This document shows positions 10,912 through 22,567 of a stretch of DNA of 40,000 nt, one piece after another. The stretch is taken from contig JAQGDQ010001368.1 of the NCBI GenBank assembly GCA_030141605.1, positions 1 through 40,000 on the forward strand, given 5' to 3'. The notes beneath the pieces are model-generated. The model did no database searches and was not told the DNA's origin. It worked only from the letters and a program-made list of their open reading frames with translations. The DNA comes from Tubiluchus corallicola (taxonomy: Eukaryota; Priapulida; Priapulimorpha; Priapulimorphida; Tubiluchidae). Within the stretch, counting starts at the first letter, position 1. Each line of letters begins with the position of its first letter. A program made the translations under genes and the position numbers.

Positions 10912-11350
10912 TTATCCCTTTCATACCCGTTGTATCCCGTGGGATACGAGAATGTTTTCTGCCTTTAAAATTAATAAAATTTTAAAACTGACAGTTATTT
11001 GATCTGTTAATAGTTATTTTGATATCAGCCAACAACAATAGACTAAAATGGTGATAAAACGGAAAACTAGAAAATCTACATAGCTTAAAAACCTGCGCAA
11101 GGAACAGTAGTTTAGAGACGACTTTGTACAGATGAGCATAGCGTGCATACTAAATGTCTTAAATAATTTAAAAAAATATCAGCAGTTGCAAAATGAAGCA
11201 CATTTTATGCTTCCATTGAATCTCAATGTATCCCGTGGGATACAGCTAGAAAATATTATTATGTGTAAAAAAGATGGACATACTGAACAAAATTACCAAG
11301 CCAAAAAAATGTTTCTTATTAAAAATGTAATTTGGGACTGAAAGGGTTAT
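10912..11350 (+). mobile_element. piggyBac-like TTAA MITE, copy 2 (TTAT target)
   Basis: Same element as at 5310-5766, 439 bp. Here both flanks read TTAT (10912-10915 and 11347-11350) instead of TTAA, with the CCCTTTCA end and its inverse intact. Both terminal-proximal GTATCCCGTGGGATAC palindromes are present. Intronic. Confidence 0.85.
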
Positions 11351-11435
11351 TTATTACCAGGTTAATAAAATGCATATTTCAGCCCAAAGGTTAAAAAGAG
11401 CTTAAAAACAACTTTTAAATTAATTTCAAGTCTAC

Positions 11436-11820
11436 TAGCAGATGCTCAAGCATGAAAAACATGAACAAGTCTTGCATAAACCAGGTCTAATGCATCTACA
11501 AGACGGAGTCAGCTAGCACATGCTCAAGCATGAAAAACATAAACAAGTCTTGCATAAACCAGGTCTGATGCATCTACAAGACGGAGTCAGCTAGCACATG
11601 CTCAAGCATGAAAAACATAAACAAGTCTTGCATAAACCAGCTCTGATTCATGTACAAGACAGAGTCAGCTAGCACATGCTCAAGCATGAAAAACATAAAC
11701 AAGTCTTGCATGAACCAGGTCTGATGCATCTACAAGACGGAGTCAGCTAGCACATGCTCAAGCATGAAAAACATAAACAAGTCTTGCATGAACCAGGTCT
11801 GATGCATCTACAAGAAGAAG
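11436..11820. repeat. 78-bp minisatellite, about 5 copies
   Basis: The unit contains 'atgctcaagcatgaaaaaca', 'cttgcataaaccaggtctga' and 'gcatctacaagacggagtc'. Successive 'atgctc' starts lie 78 bp apart (11442, 11520 and onward). Each unit includes the short palindrome catgctcaagcatg. Intronic. Confidence 0.95.
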
Positions 11821-12021
11821 CAGTGCCACCAATTACTAGATATCAATTTTCCATTCCAGATTTCTTTACTGCTGAAGTTACATTTTATTTTTACAAATCA
11901 ACTAATTGATCTTGCATGAAATATTGCAGTAACATCTTGGCTAGCACTTCAGATTTTTTCATAACGAACCTCATTTGATGTCAATTCTGCAGCTTCCACA
12001 CATCAAAGGTCAGTTGCTACA

Positions 12022-12474
12022 TTAACCCTTTCAGTCCCAAATTAATTTTTTAATAAGAAAAAATTTTTGGCTTGGTACTTTTGTTCATATGTCAATCTTG
12101 TTTACACATAATAACTATTTTTTCTACCTAAATATAGCCTGTATCCCACTGGATACATTGGGATTCAACGGAAGCATAAAATGTGCTTCATTTTACAACT
12201 GCTGATAATCTTTTAAAGTATTTAAGACATTTAGTATGCATGCTATGCTGATCTGTACAAAGTCGTCTCTAAAGTACTGTACCTTGCGCAGTTTTTTATG
12301 CTATGTAGATTTTCTAGTTTGCCATTTTATCACCATTTTTAGTCTATTGTTATTGGCTTTAAATCAAAATAACTATTAACAGATCAAATAACTGTCAGTT
12401 TTAAAATTTTATTAATTTTAAAAGCAGAAAATATTCTCGTATCCCATGGGATACAACGGGCATGAAAGGGTTAA
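12022..12474 (-). mobile_element. piggyBac-like TTAA MITE, copy 3 (inverted)
   Basis: Same family in opposite orientation: TTAA at 12022-12025 and 12471-12474, 453 bp. The palindromes are partly mutated here (for example atcccactggata and atcccatgggata). It abuts the 5' side of the next MITE copy, whose left terminus is missing. Confidence 0.85.
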
Positions 12475-12599
12475 ATCTACTTCTACAAATGACGCCCTTA
12501 GGATCTATCGTCATTGGTTCCCAAAGACCCACTAATTTGTTCATAAAGGCCCACTTCATTTTTCCTGACACTTCGCCAAGTTTACAGATTTGTGAAATA

Positions 12600-12655
12600 T
12601 ACAGAAGCGAACATACTGCCTTCTCTCTCTCTGTCTCTCTCTCTCTATCCCTCTG

Positions 12656-12698
<43 letters not shown>

Positions 12699-12734
12699 GT
12701 GTGTCTCTCTCTCTCTGTCTCTCTCTCTCTATCC

Positions 12735-12804
<70 letters not shown>

Positions 12805-13078
12805 CTCTCTCTCTTTCTCTCTCTCTTGCCGCATGCGTGCCGTTTGCCAGTATTGACAAGTATCAAGGACTGGTCTTGAGAATAAAGCAGTTTTTCTTTC
12901 AATTGTTCTTTCCTTTAACAACTGTATAACTCCATATTTTCTATTCGAAAATGCTTCTCCGGCGTTCTAGCAGTTCAAAAATTTTCTGGGCGCCAACCAT
13001 GGTAGCGCTGCCCCCTTCCCGGATGGGGCCTCACACGCCCCACTTCCCCGGGCCCCGCCTAGGCTGAAATAGGCCCTG
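12600..13078. mobile_element. hAT-like MITE carrying (CT)n, copy 2, left end lost
   Basis: From 'gcgaacatactgcc' onward this matches the element at 3127-3535: the (CT)n tract, then 'gccgtttgccagtattgaca', 'gagaataaagcagtttttc', and the right terminus TGAAATAGGCCCTG ending at 13078. The CAGGGCCTATTTCA left end is absent; sequence left of 12600 is unrelated. Confidence 0.8.
12621..12826. repeat. (CT)n microsatellite with TGT/ATCC interruptions
   Basis: About 205 bp of CT repeats inside the MITE copy, corresponding in position to the 47-bp (CT)n of the copy at 3127. The Arg-Glu or Leu-Ser frames across it are artefacts. Confidence 0.97.
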
Positions 13079-13290
13079 GTACCAAGGCTACGAAAATTGA
13101 TGCACTTTCGAAAAATGAAGCACTCACCCCAACGCCAAACCAGTCTAGCATGGGACCTCTAAGAAAATCTCTGAAAACTACAATCTCAGCCGATTCAAGA
13201 CAAATGGCAACAGATGTCTCCTTCGATTTGTGAGTTGTGTTACATTGGAAATGTGTTTTTACTCACATAATTCTACTAAAAACTTTAACA

Positions 13291-13758
13291 TTAACCCTTT
13301 CATACCCGTTGTATCCCGTGGGGTACGAGAATATTTTCTGCCTTTAAAATTAATAAAATTTTAAAACTGACAGTTATTTGATCTGTTAATAGTTATTTTG
13401 ATTTAAGCCAATAACAATAGAGTAAAAATGGTGATAAAATGGCAAACTAGAAAATCTACATAGCATAAAAAGCTGCACAAGGTACTGTACTCTAGAGACG
13501 ACTTTGTACAGATCAGCATAGCATGCATACTAAATGTCTTAAATACTTTAAAAAATTATCAGCAGTTGCAAAATGAAGCACATTTTATGCTTCCATTGAA
13601 TCCCAATGTATCCCGTGGGATACAAGCTATATTTAGCACACGGGCACAGGTAGAAAAAATTCTTATTATGTGTAAACAAGATGGACATACTGAACAAAAG
13701 TACCAAGCCAAAAAATTTCCTCTTATTAAAAAAATAATTTGGGAACTGAAAGGGTTAA
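13291..13758 (+). mobile_element. piggyBac-like TTAA MITE, copy 4
   Basis: TTAA at 13291-13294 and 13755-13758, 468 bp, ends CCCTTTCA and its inverse. The first palindrome is GTATCCCGTGGGGTAC (one change), the second GTATCCCGTGGGATAC. It sits about 135 bp downstream (minus-strand sense) of the MS4A-like upstream exon. Confidence 0.87.
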
Positions 13759-13892
13759 GTGGCTATTGACCTTGTCTGGGATTTCTTTCTTTTGCCTTAA
13801 CTTTATTTATTCAGGCCTAAAACAATAAGTCTATATAATGTTTTAATCACAGCAATAGAAACTACCGTTTTTAACTCTCAAAATATTCATAC

Positions 13893-14043
13893 CTGTAGAA
13901 CAGAAAGAATTTTTGCAAACTTTTCAGCAAACTGTAGTTGCTGAGCAGTTGCAGGAGCATGGCCTGTGGCAGGTACTGCCGGAGTATATTCTGTGCCATG
14001 CATGTCTGGTATGATTCTATGGTGAAATAGTAGCCTGCTGTAA
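13893..14043 (-). CDS. MS4A/CD20-like protein, upstream exon with likely start codon
   Basis: This 151-bp exon has a minus-strand acceptor 'tgcttttcag' just above 14043 and donor 'CAG|gtatga' at 13893/13892. The likely ATG is at 14003-14001, in the only frame that joins in phase to the membrane exon. It gives a 37-residue N-terminal cytoplasmic segment: MHGTEYTPAVPATGHAP..., then LQFAEKFAKILSVLQ. The 'KxxKxLxVLQ' segment just before helix 1 is characteristic of MS4A-like proteins, which supports both the join and the family. Sequence upstream of the ATG in the exon is open but would be 5' UTR if this ATG is used; the acceptor implies a further non-coding exon above 14050. The intron to the next exon is 4036 bp and is full of transposons and tandem repeats. 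Confidence 0.8.
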
Positions 14044-14309
14044 CTGAAAAGCAGATAATGTTAATAATTGTTTGTTATTTTGCTAAAATCACATTTGTAG
14101 CACTTAGTTTAGAATCAGCTAACGCACCGTCTATTTTTACCTGCTTTACAAGATAAAAATTGAGTCGCTTTAGTATTTCAATGATACAATGTGTAAGATG
14201 ACATTACATACAAAATAACCCTGTTAGAACTACTCAAAATGAAGAATATGAAAAGATACCAACGTGAACGTTATGAAACTAAGCATACACAACTGCACAA
14301 CAACTTTAG

Positions 14310-15448
<1,139 letters not shown>

Positions 15449-16195
15449 CAGGTTTTACATGTCAAATTTAGACCTGCGTTAACTCAAATGTAGATTTAGG
15501 CAATTCAAATGTGTCTTGGTAACTCAGATGTAGACTTAGGTAGTTCAAACGTGTTAACAATGGTTTTCAAGAAATCTTAAGCGTTTTTGATAAGTCAAAT
15601 GTAGACACATGTCAAGTCAAATGTGACATTGGTATCTCAAATGTGGATAGGTGGTAAAGCTTAAGGACGTTAAATTTAATCTCCTTTAATCTTAATTTAA
15701 TAATTGCTGTGAAAATAATAACTTTATATGTCCACTAATAGTTCACTAATATTCTGTAAACTTTACATACCATTGGAACTGTTAGACAAAACAAAACATT
15801 CTTAAAATAAACAAAGATTCTCGAGAGAAACTAATTCATTAATGCAGTGCAAATGCATTACTTGAAAAACTAATTAGTGATTCACTGTTCATTGGGAAGT
15901 GGGAACCAATTTATTCTTTTCTACCGACGTTATGGTTTATCAAAGAATTTCGTTTGAGGATAAACAATGCATTTTTCAAACTTCTGAAAGAGGTGATGAC
16001 TATCTTTGGTTTATCTTTTTGTAATTTGCACTTAAATGAGCTAATTACCGATTTATTCAAAGTAATGCATCTACATTTGACTTACCCTAGTCACATTTGA
16101 GTTACCAAAACACATTCGAAATTCCTGTGTCTACATTTGACTTACCTAAGTCACATTTGAACTGTCCTATGTCTACATTTGACATGTAAAACCTA
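15449..16195. mobile_element. foldback-type TIR element with short subterminal repeats
   Basis: Flanked by TA at 15447-15448 and 16196-16197. The ends are inverted: CAGGTTTTACATGTCAAAT at left and, read inward from the right, TAGGTTTTACATGTCAAAT. For about 200 bp at the left and 130 bp at the right the arms consist of repeated 'TCAAATGTAGAC' and 'TCAAATGTG' words spaced about 20-30 bp apart, in opposite orientation in the two arms. The roughly 400-bp centre is unique and non-coding. Confidence 0.85.
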
Positions 16196-16275
16196 TAGAA
16201 TGTTGTACCGCGTGTAAGCTCGTGTCAGTACCTAAACCAACGACTTATCCCCCTGCAAGTCACTAAATATTAAAG

Positions 16276-16368
16276 ACAGTAAAAAAAACAATACCTTCCT
16301 CGGCATTGAACCTAGGTTACTCGCACGAAAACCGGATACGGTTCCCCTACACCAAAGAATCATGTATG
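16276..16368 (-). repeat. tRNA-Glu-like SINE head or pseudogene
   Basis: Read on the minus strand it has a TGGTGTAGGGGA A-box, the segment CCGGTTTTCGT resembling the tRNA-Glu (TTC) anticodon loop, and AGGTTCAATGCC as box B with a T-stem pairing at four of five positions. A run of eight T (minus sense, about 16277-16284) follows. The acceptor and anticodon stems pair poorly, so it is a tRNA-derived repeat rather than a working tRNA. Confidence 0.6.
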
Positions 16369-16684
16369 CGACTGAAAATTTTACTTTTTGTGCTTGTGAC
16401 AGCCCTATACAATAGTGCTCTCATTTTATCGTACTAATTAAATTTCTACAATTAAGTTTGCTAAGTTAAGCGGAGTAGCGCCAATGAGTTTAATTTTGTA
16501 GTGCTAAATGAAAAGTTTATTTTGTTTATATATGTAATTATTATCTCTCAGACTAGTATAGTAGTGCCATCTACTGTCAACTTTGTTTATCAAAGAAGGA
16601 AACCAGGGACATGAACTTGACAGGTGTGCTTCCTTATTTGGCAAGTATGACCACCAATCCTGAGTGATGATAAATAGGACATTC

Positions 16685-17260
16685 ACAGCTGCTACTCTTT
16701 ATGACCTGTTTGATTGGTCAGGTTTAGGTGATGAACCAACCTTTACTTGTTATGCAGCCATTCAGCTGAGAGCAAACAGGTTTTTACCTGGAAAAACGAG
16801 GCCACAGAGCAGGGTGTAAAAAGTGTGGCTTTGCAATATGGCTGCTCTACTTGTGTTTTATCAATTCTTGGTTTAAAGGACAATATTGCATTTACTAATG
16901 GAATTTCCTCAGCAGAAACAGAGTACTTTTACAATGGTTATACTCAGTCTTTGTGATCCTGGGCTGTCCGTTATTTAGGAAGCCCCTAGAGACTTTGTCA
17001 TTTATGGTGGAGGAGACCAAGTCGTGAAATGGACTATTGATAGTTCTCAGAGAACCAGCCTGTGGTCAGTCTTCCTGTCAGTGTCTTCAGATACGCTGGA
17101 CTTGATACAGCGCATTCCTCAGTTGATGGAGTTAATGCCACACCTGATGTCACCTAATTGTCTGACCCTGAAGTTACCGTTTGGGAAGCTTGCCGTCAGA
17201 GTGTTCCAGTACACGCCGCCGTCGACAGCGACAGTGACGAGGTTAAGCTAGCTAGCCAAC
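16685..17260 (+). pseudogene. decayed coding block of unknown origin
   Basis: The three plus frames take turns being open. One reads LFDWSGLGDEPTFTCYAAIQ near 16705, another RDFVIYGGGDQVVKWTIDSS near 17000, and a third VFRYAGLDTAHSSVDGVNAT near 17085 and continues into a Ser/Asp-rich end (VDSDSDEVKLASQ). Base composition is higher in GC than the flanks. This pattern of open stretches joined by frame changes suggests a decayed retroelement or gene copy. I do not recognise the family, and no start, splice or poly-A signals were assigned. Confidence 0.4.
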
Positions 17261-17781
17261 GTGTGCACAGAGACTCACGATAAGTACAGTTTATGGTGTT
17301 TGTGATACATTCAAAATCCCGGGTAAAATTAAAGACAGTAGCCAAACTATAATTTGTAGTATATATTTGTTTACTATTTCTCAAATGTGTTTTTCCTATG
17401 TTAAATAATATTGAGTTTATAGCTAATTGGTCGTTTGTCTATCTGTTCTGATAATGTTAGATTCTCACGTTAAGGAAGCTCGCCAGGGACCCACAGCCTT
17501 AGATCAAATAAAACTTGCTGTTTCTTTAAGTATTTATGGTGTGTTAGCACCAGTGTTATAGTGATAATCTTGCCATCCTGACATAAACAATTTACAGCAC
17601 TTTAGGCCAAACGGATTATCACAGTGCTCACATGCCAAAATGACTGGGCAATATCCGGTTTCTTACTGTTGCTTGACGTACTTGTAAACAATTAAGCGAT
17701 AAAATTTTTTAGAAACTGTATGTAAACTAGTAATAAAAAGTTAGATGTACATACGCCCAAACGAATATTAGCAAAAACGGC
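17261..17781. other. non-genic spacer
   Basis: No gene, RNA or transposon terminus recognised. Confidence 0.45.
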
Positions 17782-17789
17782 AATACGGC

Positions 17790-18235
17790 CAGCGGCGGAT
17801 TATGATTTTATGGGCCTTAGGCTTGAGTTTGGAACGGGCCTTTTAAATGTTGCTACACTGCTGAGCTGACGTGTTTTTGTGGAGCTCTCGTCGTTTGTAA
17901 GTAATTATAACTGACTTTGCCCCCAGAAAAATTCGGAAACTGAAATTTTGAACTTAAACTGTGTAAACGTGAATTGTGTAAACTTGAATTGTGTAAACTT
18001 GAATTGTGTAAACTTAAATTGTGTAAACTTGATTTGTGTAAACCCGATTTGAAATATAATGACTGACTTTTGAAAAAAAACTTTTTTCTATATTTTATTT
18101 TGGCGGGCCGCTTGCTCTTTTGTCAATTTATTTTTTTTACAAAAAAAATTTTTTTTTCGTTTTATTTTGCCGGGCCCCTTTTGATCCCGGGCCTTAGGCT
18201 TCAGCCTATTCAGCCTATAGGGCTATCCGCTACAG
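17790..18235. mobile_element. hAT-like non-autonomous element with perfect 8-bp TSD
   Basis: Identical 8-mers aatacggc flank it at 17782-17789 and 18236-18243. The ends are imperfect inverts: CAGCGGCGGATTA at left and CTGTAGCGGATAG read inward from the right. Both are followed by GGGCCTTAGGC-type words. Between about 17957 and 18045 a 15-16-bp word, 'gtgtaaacttgaatt', repeats about five times. 446 bp, non-coding. Confidence 0.9.
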
Positions 18236-18519
18236 AATACGGCTTTAATTTGGAGCGATAGACCTGAAATAAATTTATTTTATATAGTACAAAGATCAAA
18301 AAGAAGAAGAAACTATACAAACAGCAGTGATCAACAAATAATCAAATGAACTGAGAAAAACGATTGTAGATAGATTAAGTATTACGCATTTAAAATCAAA
18401 TACATGGAATAAATACCATTGTTGGCATACAAAATATCTAACTTCGTTTTTAATTAAAACGTAAAATACAAATATGATAAAGCAATGGATCTATGACCTT
18501 TGACCTTTTCTCTAAAGGC

Positions 18520-19062
18520 TGTAAAGATAATAACGGTCATCCAATATTGCCGAATTGTAACTGTGGATTTCGATTTGAGTCTGTTGAACACTTTTTGTTG
18601 CACTGACCATTGTATCAACTAGCTAGGGTTGTTGTGTTTGATAAATTAAATGAAATACTTCTGCCCGAAAACCTTAATATAGTTGTCTTAGGAAATAATG
18701 ATCTGTTGAAGTTGTTATTATTCGGTAAAGATTAATTTAACTATGTTGCTAACTGTAAAATATTCCAATGCATACATGACTTTATATTATGTACTAAACG
18801 CTTCCAGTAGTTTCTATCTGATATGAAATGCATCTGTCTTAAATTATCGTACATTAATATTTACTAACCGTCATTTTCTACTAATGTCTAATGTATCACT
18901 GTAGTAAAACTTTAATATACTAAAGTATACTAAAAACTAAGTATAGTCTATTCTTACTGCAAATGTTCTTGTAAATAGTGTATAAAGTCTGTTGTGGTGA
19001 GGATCTTAAATCATGTTGTACAAACTGTCTGATCCAATCCTAAATAAATTATGTTTAAACTA
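18520..19062 (+). pseudogene. LINE ORF2 C-terminus and 3' UTR relic
   Basis: From about 18555 the frame reads CNCGFRFESVEHFLLH, a stop where the second Cys is expected, then PLYQLARVVVFDKLNEILLP and LLKLLLFGKD. This is the C-terminal zinc-finger-like segment (C-x-C-G...EHFLLHCPLY) of non-LTR retrotransposon ORF2 proteins. Two in-frame stops show it is dead. The 3' UTR ends 'aatcctaaataaattatg' at about 19056 and is shared with 7968-8042. Confidence 0.8.
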
Positions 19063-19300
19063 AAGCAATGGATTTTGTAAATACAGTAGTCATTACTTGT
19101 ATTTTTAAAAAAATTATTTACATGTGTATTCGGCTATCTGTTGATTACGGTTTTCCGCTCTCCCCCTGCTAGCGCCATCTATCCACTAAAAATACAAACT
19201 CACACAGTAGAGGTATACCATTGATTATCAATCATACCTGCATTCAATCGTTGCTATTTTTGCAACACCGATGTTGATGATAGGCCCCACAAACCTTAAA

Positions 19301-19415
19301 AAAGAATTATGCCCTAAAATATAGCCCACATCAGCGTGTAGCCCTGTTCTTCCTCTTTCTAAAGAGCCATATATCTCCTTCCGAGAGTCCCACCAGGCGC
19401 CACTAGAACGTTTTT
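19301..19415. repeat. direct repeat D, copy A
   Basis: About 115 bp matching 19728-19843 with roughly a dozen differences, containing 'tagcccacatca', 'tgtagccctgttcttcctct' and 'gagtcccaccaggcgcc'. On the minus strand the frame reads SSGAWWDSRKEIYGSLERGR. Confidence 0.85.
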
Positions 19416-19727
19416 TCTGCAGGCTGTTTGACAAAAATTTCGAAAAAATCGCGAGTTGGATCCGGGAAAACGCCCGTTACGAGACGCCGTGGCCCTCTCG
19501 CGAATGCTAAATATGCCTACTACACCCACTGCTGAACGAGCTATCTATCCATAGTCAGCCCCAGCCATGGCCCATTCCCATTCTCCAGATCTCAGCGGTA
19601 TAAGTTTTGCAAAAAAACGGCCGAAAATAGCCATTTTTGGAGGTTTTTCGCCCACCGTTCGTCCCGGTGGGCCCGATTCGAATCTTATCTATCTATATAT
19701 ATGTAAATATACCAGTAAAATTAATAA

Positions 19728-19843
19728 CAAAGGAATTATGTCCCAAAACATAGCCCACATCATCGTGTAGCCCTGTTCTTCCTCTTTCTCAACAGCCGTA
19801 TATCTCCTTCCAAGAGTCCCACCAGGCGCCGCTAGAACGTTTT
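19728..19843. repeat. direct repeat D, copy B
   Basis: Partner of the copy at 19301, same orientation, starts 427 bp apart. The intervening DNA is unrelated to either copy and unusually GC-rich for this window. The pair could be the ends of one element or two insertions of one short repeat. Confidence 0.85.
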
Positions 19844-20069
19844 CCTCGTGTAGAAAAGCTAGTTTTGCAAGAATTCAAGAACCAATTTACTACGATTAAT
19901 TATGCAAACTCAGTAAAGAGGTGATTTTAACATATATTTAAATTGTGTTTCACGTTTCGTGACGTAATTTATGTGAAAAATTAAACTATTAATTGCCGTA
20001 CAAATCATTAATTACCAACTCCATTACCGACAATTGTGAAAAAGTTGTAAGACAATGTAGATTTGAACC

Positions 20070-20146
20070 AGGGAGTTCACCAGTTATGGCGTATGCTTCG
20101 TAAGCATAAGGTCACTAGTTCAAGTCCACGCTGCGCTGCATCTTTT
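20070..20146 (+). repeat. tRNA-Thr(CGT)-like SINE head or pseudogene
   Basis: A perfect 5-bp anticodon stem TATGC/GCATA encloses the 7-base loop TTCGTAA (anticodon CGT). It is followed by AGGTCACTAGTTCAAGTCC with box B, and preceded by a D-arm-like AGTTCACCAGTTATGGCG. The T-stem and acceptor stem do not pair. A TTTTT pol III stop follows at 20142-20146. Best read as a tRNA-Thr-derived repeat. Confidence 0.6.
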
Positions 20147-20304
20147 TCGCATTTCATGTTTTTCAAGTTTGATTTGAAAATTTAATTAATTGACCAGTTT
20201 GTTGCCGTTTGTACAATGACTCTCTATAATAATAACAACATGGTGTTGTGTGATTTATACGTCATACGTCTTCAATAACAGAGATAAAAACAGGTTGTAG
20301 CCCC

Positions 20305-20417
20305 CTATATATATATATATATATATCATAGTATAGTATAGTATAGTATAGTATAGTATAGTATAGTATAGTATAGTATAGTAAGTATAGTATAGTATAG
20401 TATAGTATATGTATAGT
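20305..20417. repeat. (AT)n followed by (AGTAT)n
   Basis: A short AT run, then about 16 copies of a pentanucleotide 'tatag' with one 'taag' slip near 20383. Confidence 0.97.
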
Positions 20418-20999
20418 AATATTTAATATAATAATCATTAATATGTTCGACAGATCTCTCTGGGTGATGTAAAGTATCCGCGATTGCATGGAAAACAGCA
20501 ACAACGACCTAAACATGAACTTTTATGCTATTTTAGCTTTTAGATAATTTATTTTTCATAACACGCACTATTACTCATTTTATTACAATTATCAGCGATT
20601 TTTGTAGCTTCGTTGGTCCTAAACACTCCGTTCATTTGGCATAAACACAGCTTTGCTGCAAATGGCACCGTCTCCCCATCTAGCGGCTGAAATTGCAAAC
20701 GTGCTGCTTTATTTAGCTGAATTATGACGTAGTGTTTTGGCCTTCTGCATACGTTCGCAGTTCATTGACAATAAGTTTCCGCATAACATGTTTCACGAAA
20801 GCATGTAATCAATTGACTACTTACAGCTAGAGAAAAAATTAAACTGAAATTTTATTACATTTACATTTAATACTTACTGCACAAATTTTCTTCCTTTTGT
20901 TTTTTTGTTGTGCATTCAATATTTAACTACATTTTCGTTCATTTGCTGCATTTTAGTTCACTCGCTGCATTTATAATTTAACCAGATTGCTTGCTATTT
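20418..20999. other. non-genic spacer
   Basis: AT-rich; the later part has repeated 'catttgctgcatttagttca'-like words that may belong to the LINE 3' UTR that follows. No gene recognised. Confidence 0.4.
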
Positions 21000-21318
21000 T
21001 TGTTGTTGCATTCATGACTTGTTCAGTTGTTGTTTTAATTTTTAATTGCATTATTTGCTTGCTTTTTTCTATTTTTATAATTATAATATAACTGCCTTGC
21101 ATCTTGTTTATTTGCTACACTTAAGATCTAACCACGTATTTATTCACTTAACCATGCAGTCTGCCGTGCTTTATAATATTTCTAAGTTATATAGGGGTGG
21201 CTGACTCGATGACCCCCTGGTCTTTCGCCACCCCATCTCTACATACTTTACATAATTTGTTGTATTTGCGCTATAAATATTATAGTAGAGATAAATAAAC
21301 CTTTGAATTGAATTGAAA
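21000..21318 (+). mobile_element. LINE 3' UTR with (TTGAA)n tail
   Basis: Ends 'gagataaataaacctttgaa' and then two more 'ttgaa' units. A poly-A-signal-like AATAAA followed by short pentamer repeats is the usual 3' end of CR1/L2-like LINEs. The hairpin 'ggggtggc...gccacccc' (about 21194-21235) is typical of such 3' UTRs. The left limit is uncertain. Confidence 0.55.
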
Positions 21319-21634
21319 TACTTTGAGCAAATCAGAATTTAAGTTTTATGCTGGGTTGCAAGTACAGCGACTAGCCAATCAGATTAAATTAAATATAATA
21401 ACGACTGTAGCCAATCCAAGTACAAATTTTTGCAAAGATTTTCTTTCGTAATTCTCTTCCCTCTATAGAAGGAAGTTCCATCCCGACTTCCTTCTTCCTA
21501 AATCCTGGTAGAAAATAAAATCACGAGCCGAAAGTTTCGTTAGATAAAAATAGTGTCTTTAGTCACGTTTTTGGTTCTTAGAGTTGCCTGCATGTGTGAA
21601 CCTGGTGTGAGTATGCTGCCTTGCTTAGCCGAAC

Positions 21635-22424
21635 ATGGATGAGCACACTCGTGGGAAGCAATGGCAAACATTGTACAGAGAGTGCTGTTGTTATACGTTA
21701 AACTGCTCGACAAGTGTACAAATACACAATCCTATTGTCATAGTGTACAAGGAGTCTGAGAGACTGCTTTTGAAAGTACTTTTAATTTTAAACCAAGTAA
21801 GTCATTTAAAGTTAACGTTTAAAGATAACATTTATTTGTCCAAAAACTGTCCGTCCTATCTCCATAGAGAAACGAAAGCAAAATCGCTACTTTCTCATAA
21901 AAATGAACACTGCACAACACCCTACACATGATGGTGTTACATATGGCAAGAAAAGTTTCTCCTATTATGGAGCCACATTGTGGAATGAATTACCAAACTG
22001 TCTCCGAATGGTAGAAAATCTTGGGGGAAATTAAACGTCTAATTAACTCATGGACTGGTGCATCATGTAAATGTGCCATTTGTAAATTCAGCAAACTTCC
22101 CAATTTTGTTAAGTCGTAATTAAATGCTGAAATGTTGGCAGGAAAATTTTTATTGACCTAGATAGCTTTTTGTGTAAATTTTAGAAAATGTCTCAATTCT
22201 TAACTGTCTCAATTTTTACTGTCTTCATGTAGTTTTAATTTTTCTTGTACCAACAATACCTCTGGTGGCATCCAAAAGATTTAAGAAGTACATATTATTA
22301 CCATGTTATCGCTCATATACATTATGTTTGATATCCGTTTACGAGCTTTAAGCTCATGTTTTACAAATATGTACTGTTTTATATCATACCGAAGAAAATA
22401 AATATTATCTTATCTTATCTTACC
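21635..22424 (+). pseudogene. CR1-like LINE ORF2 end plus 3' UTR, broken
   Basis: The first open frame (21635-21931) ends CPSYLHRETKAKSLLSHKNE. After a +1 shift it continues TYGKKSFSYYGATLWNELP, the well-known 'YGxRxFSxxGxxLWNxLP' motif near the end of many LINE ORF2 proteins. It then shifts again to FKRLINSWTGASCKC and a final stop near 22120. Two frameshifts and 5' truncation make it dead. The 3' UTR ends 'aaaataaatattatc' with (TTATC)n at about 22397-22422. Confidence 0.8.
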
Positions 22425-22523
22425 CATCTTATCCACTACCAAAGTACAATTCACTTACTATACCGTAGTGTTAACAATAAACAGTAAGTATTATAAAAAT
22501 ATTAAGGATTAAATTCAGTGCAA

Positions 22524-22567
22524 TGGTATCATACGGATGAAAATAAATATTATCTTATCTTATCTTA
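22524..22567 (+). mobile_element. LINE 3' tip, second copy of the (TTATC)n family
   Basis: 'atgaaaataaatattatc' plus (TTATC)n duplicates the 3' tip at 22385-22424, about 140 bp downstream: an extremely short, 5'-truncated insertion or a local duplication. Confidence 0.65.

Noticed and set aside
12401-12929. Several 95-155-residue frames on both strands
   Set aside because: They cross the (CT)n tract of a MITE and parts of a TTAA element; shadows of repeats.
20070-20146. Functional tRNA-Thr
   Set aside because: The anticodon arm is good, but T-stem and acceptor stem do not pair.
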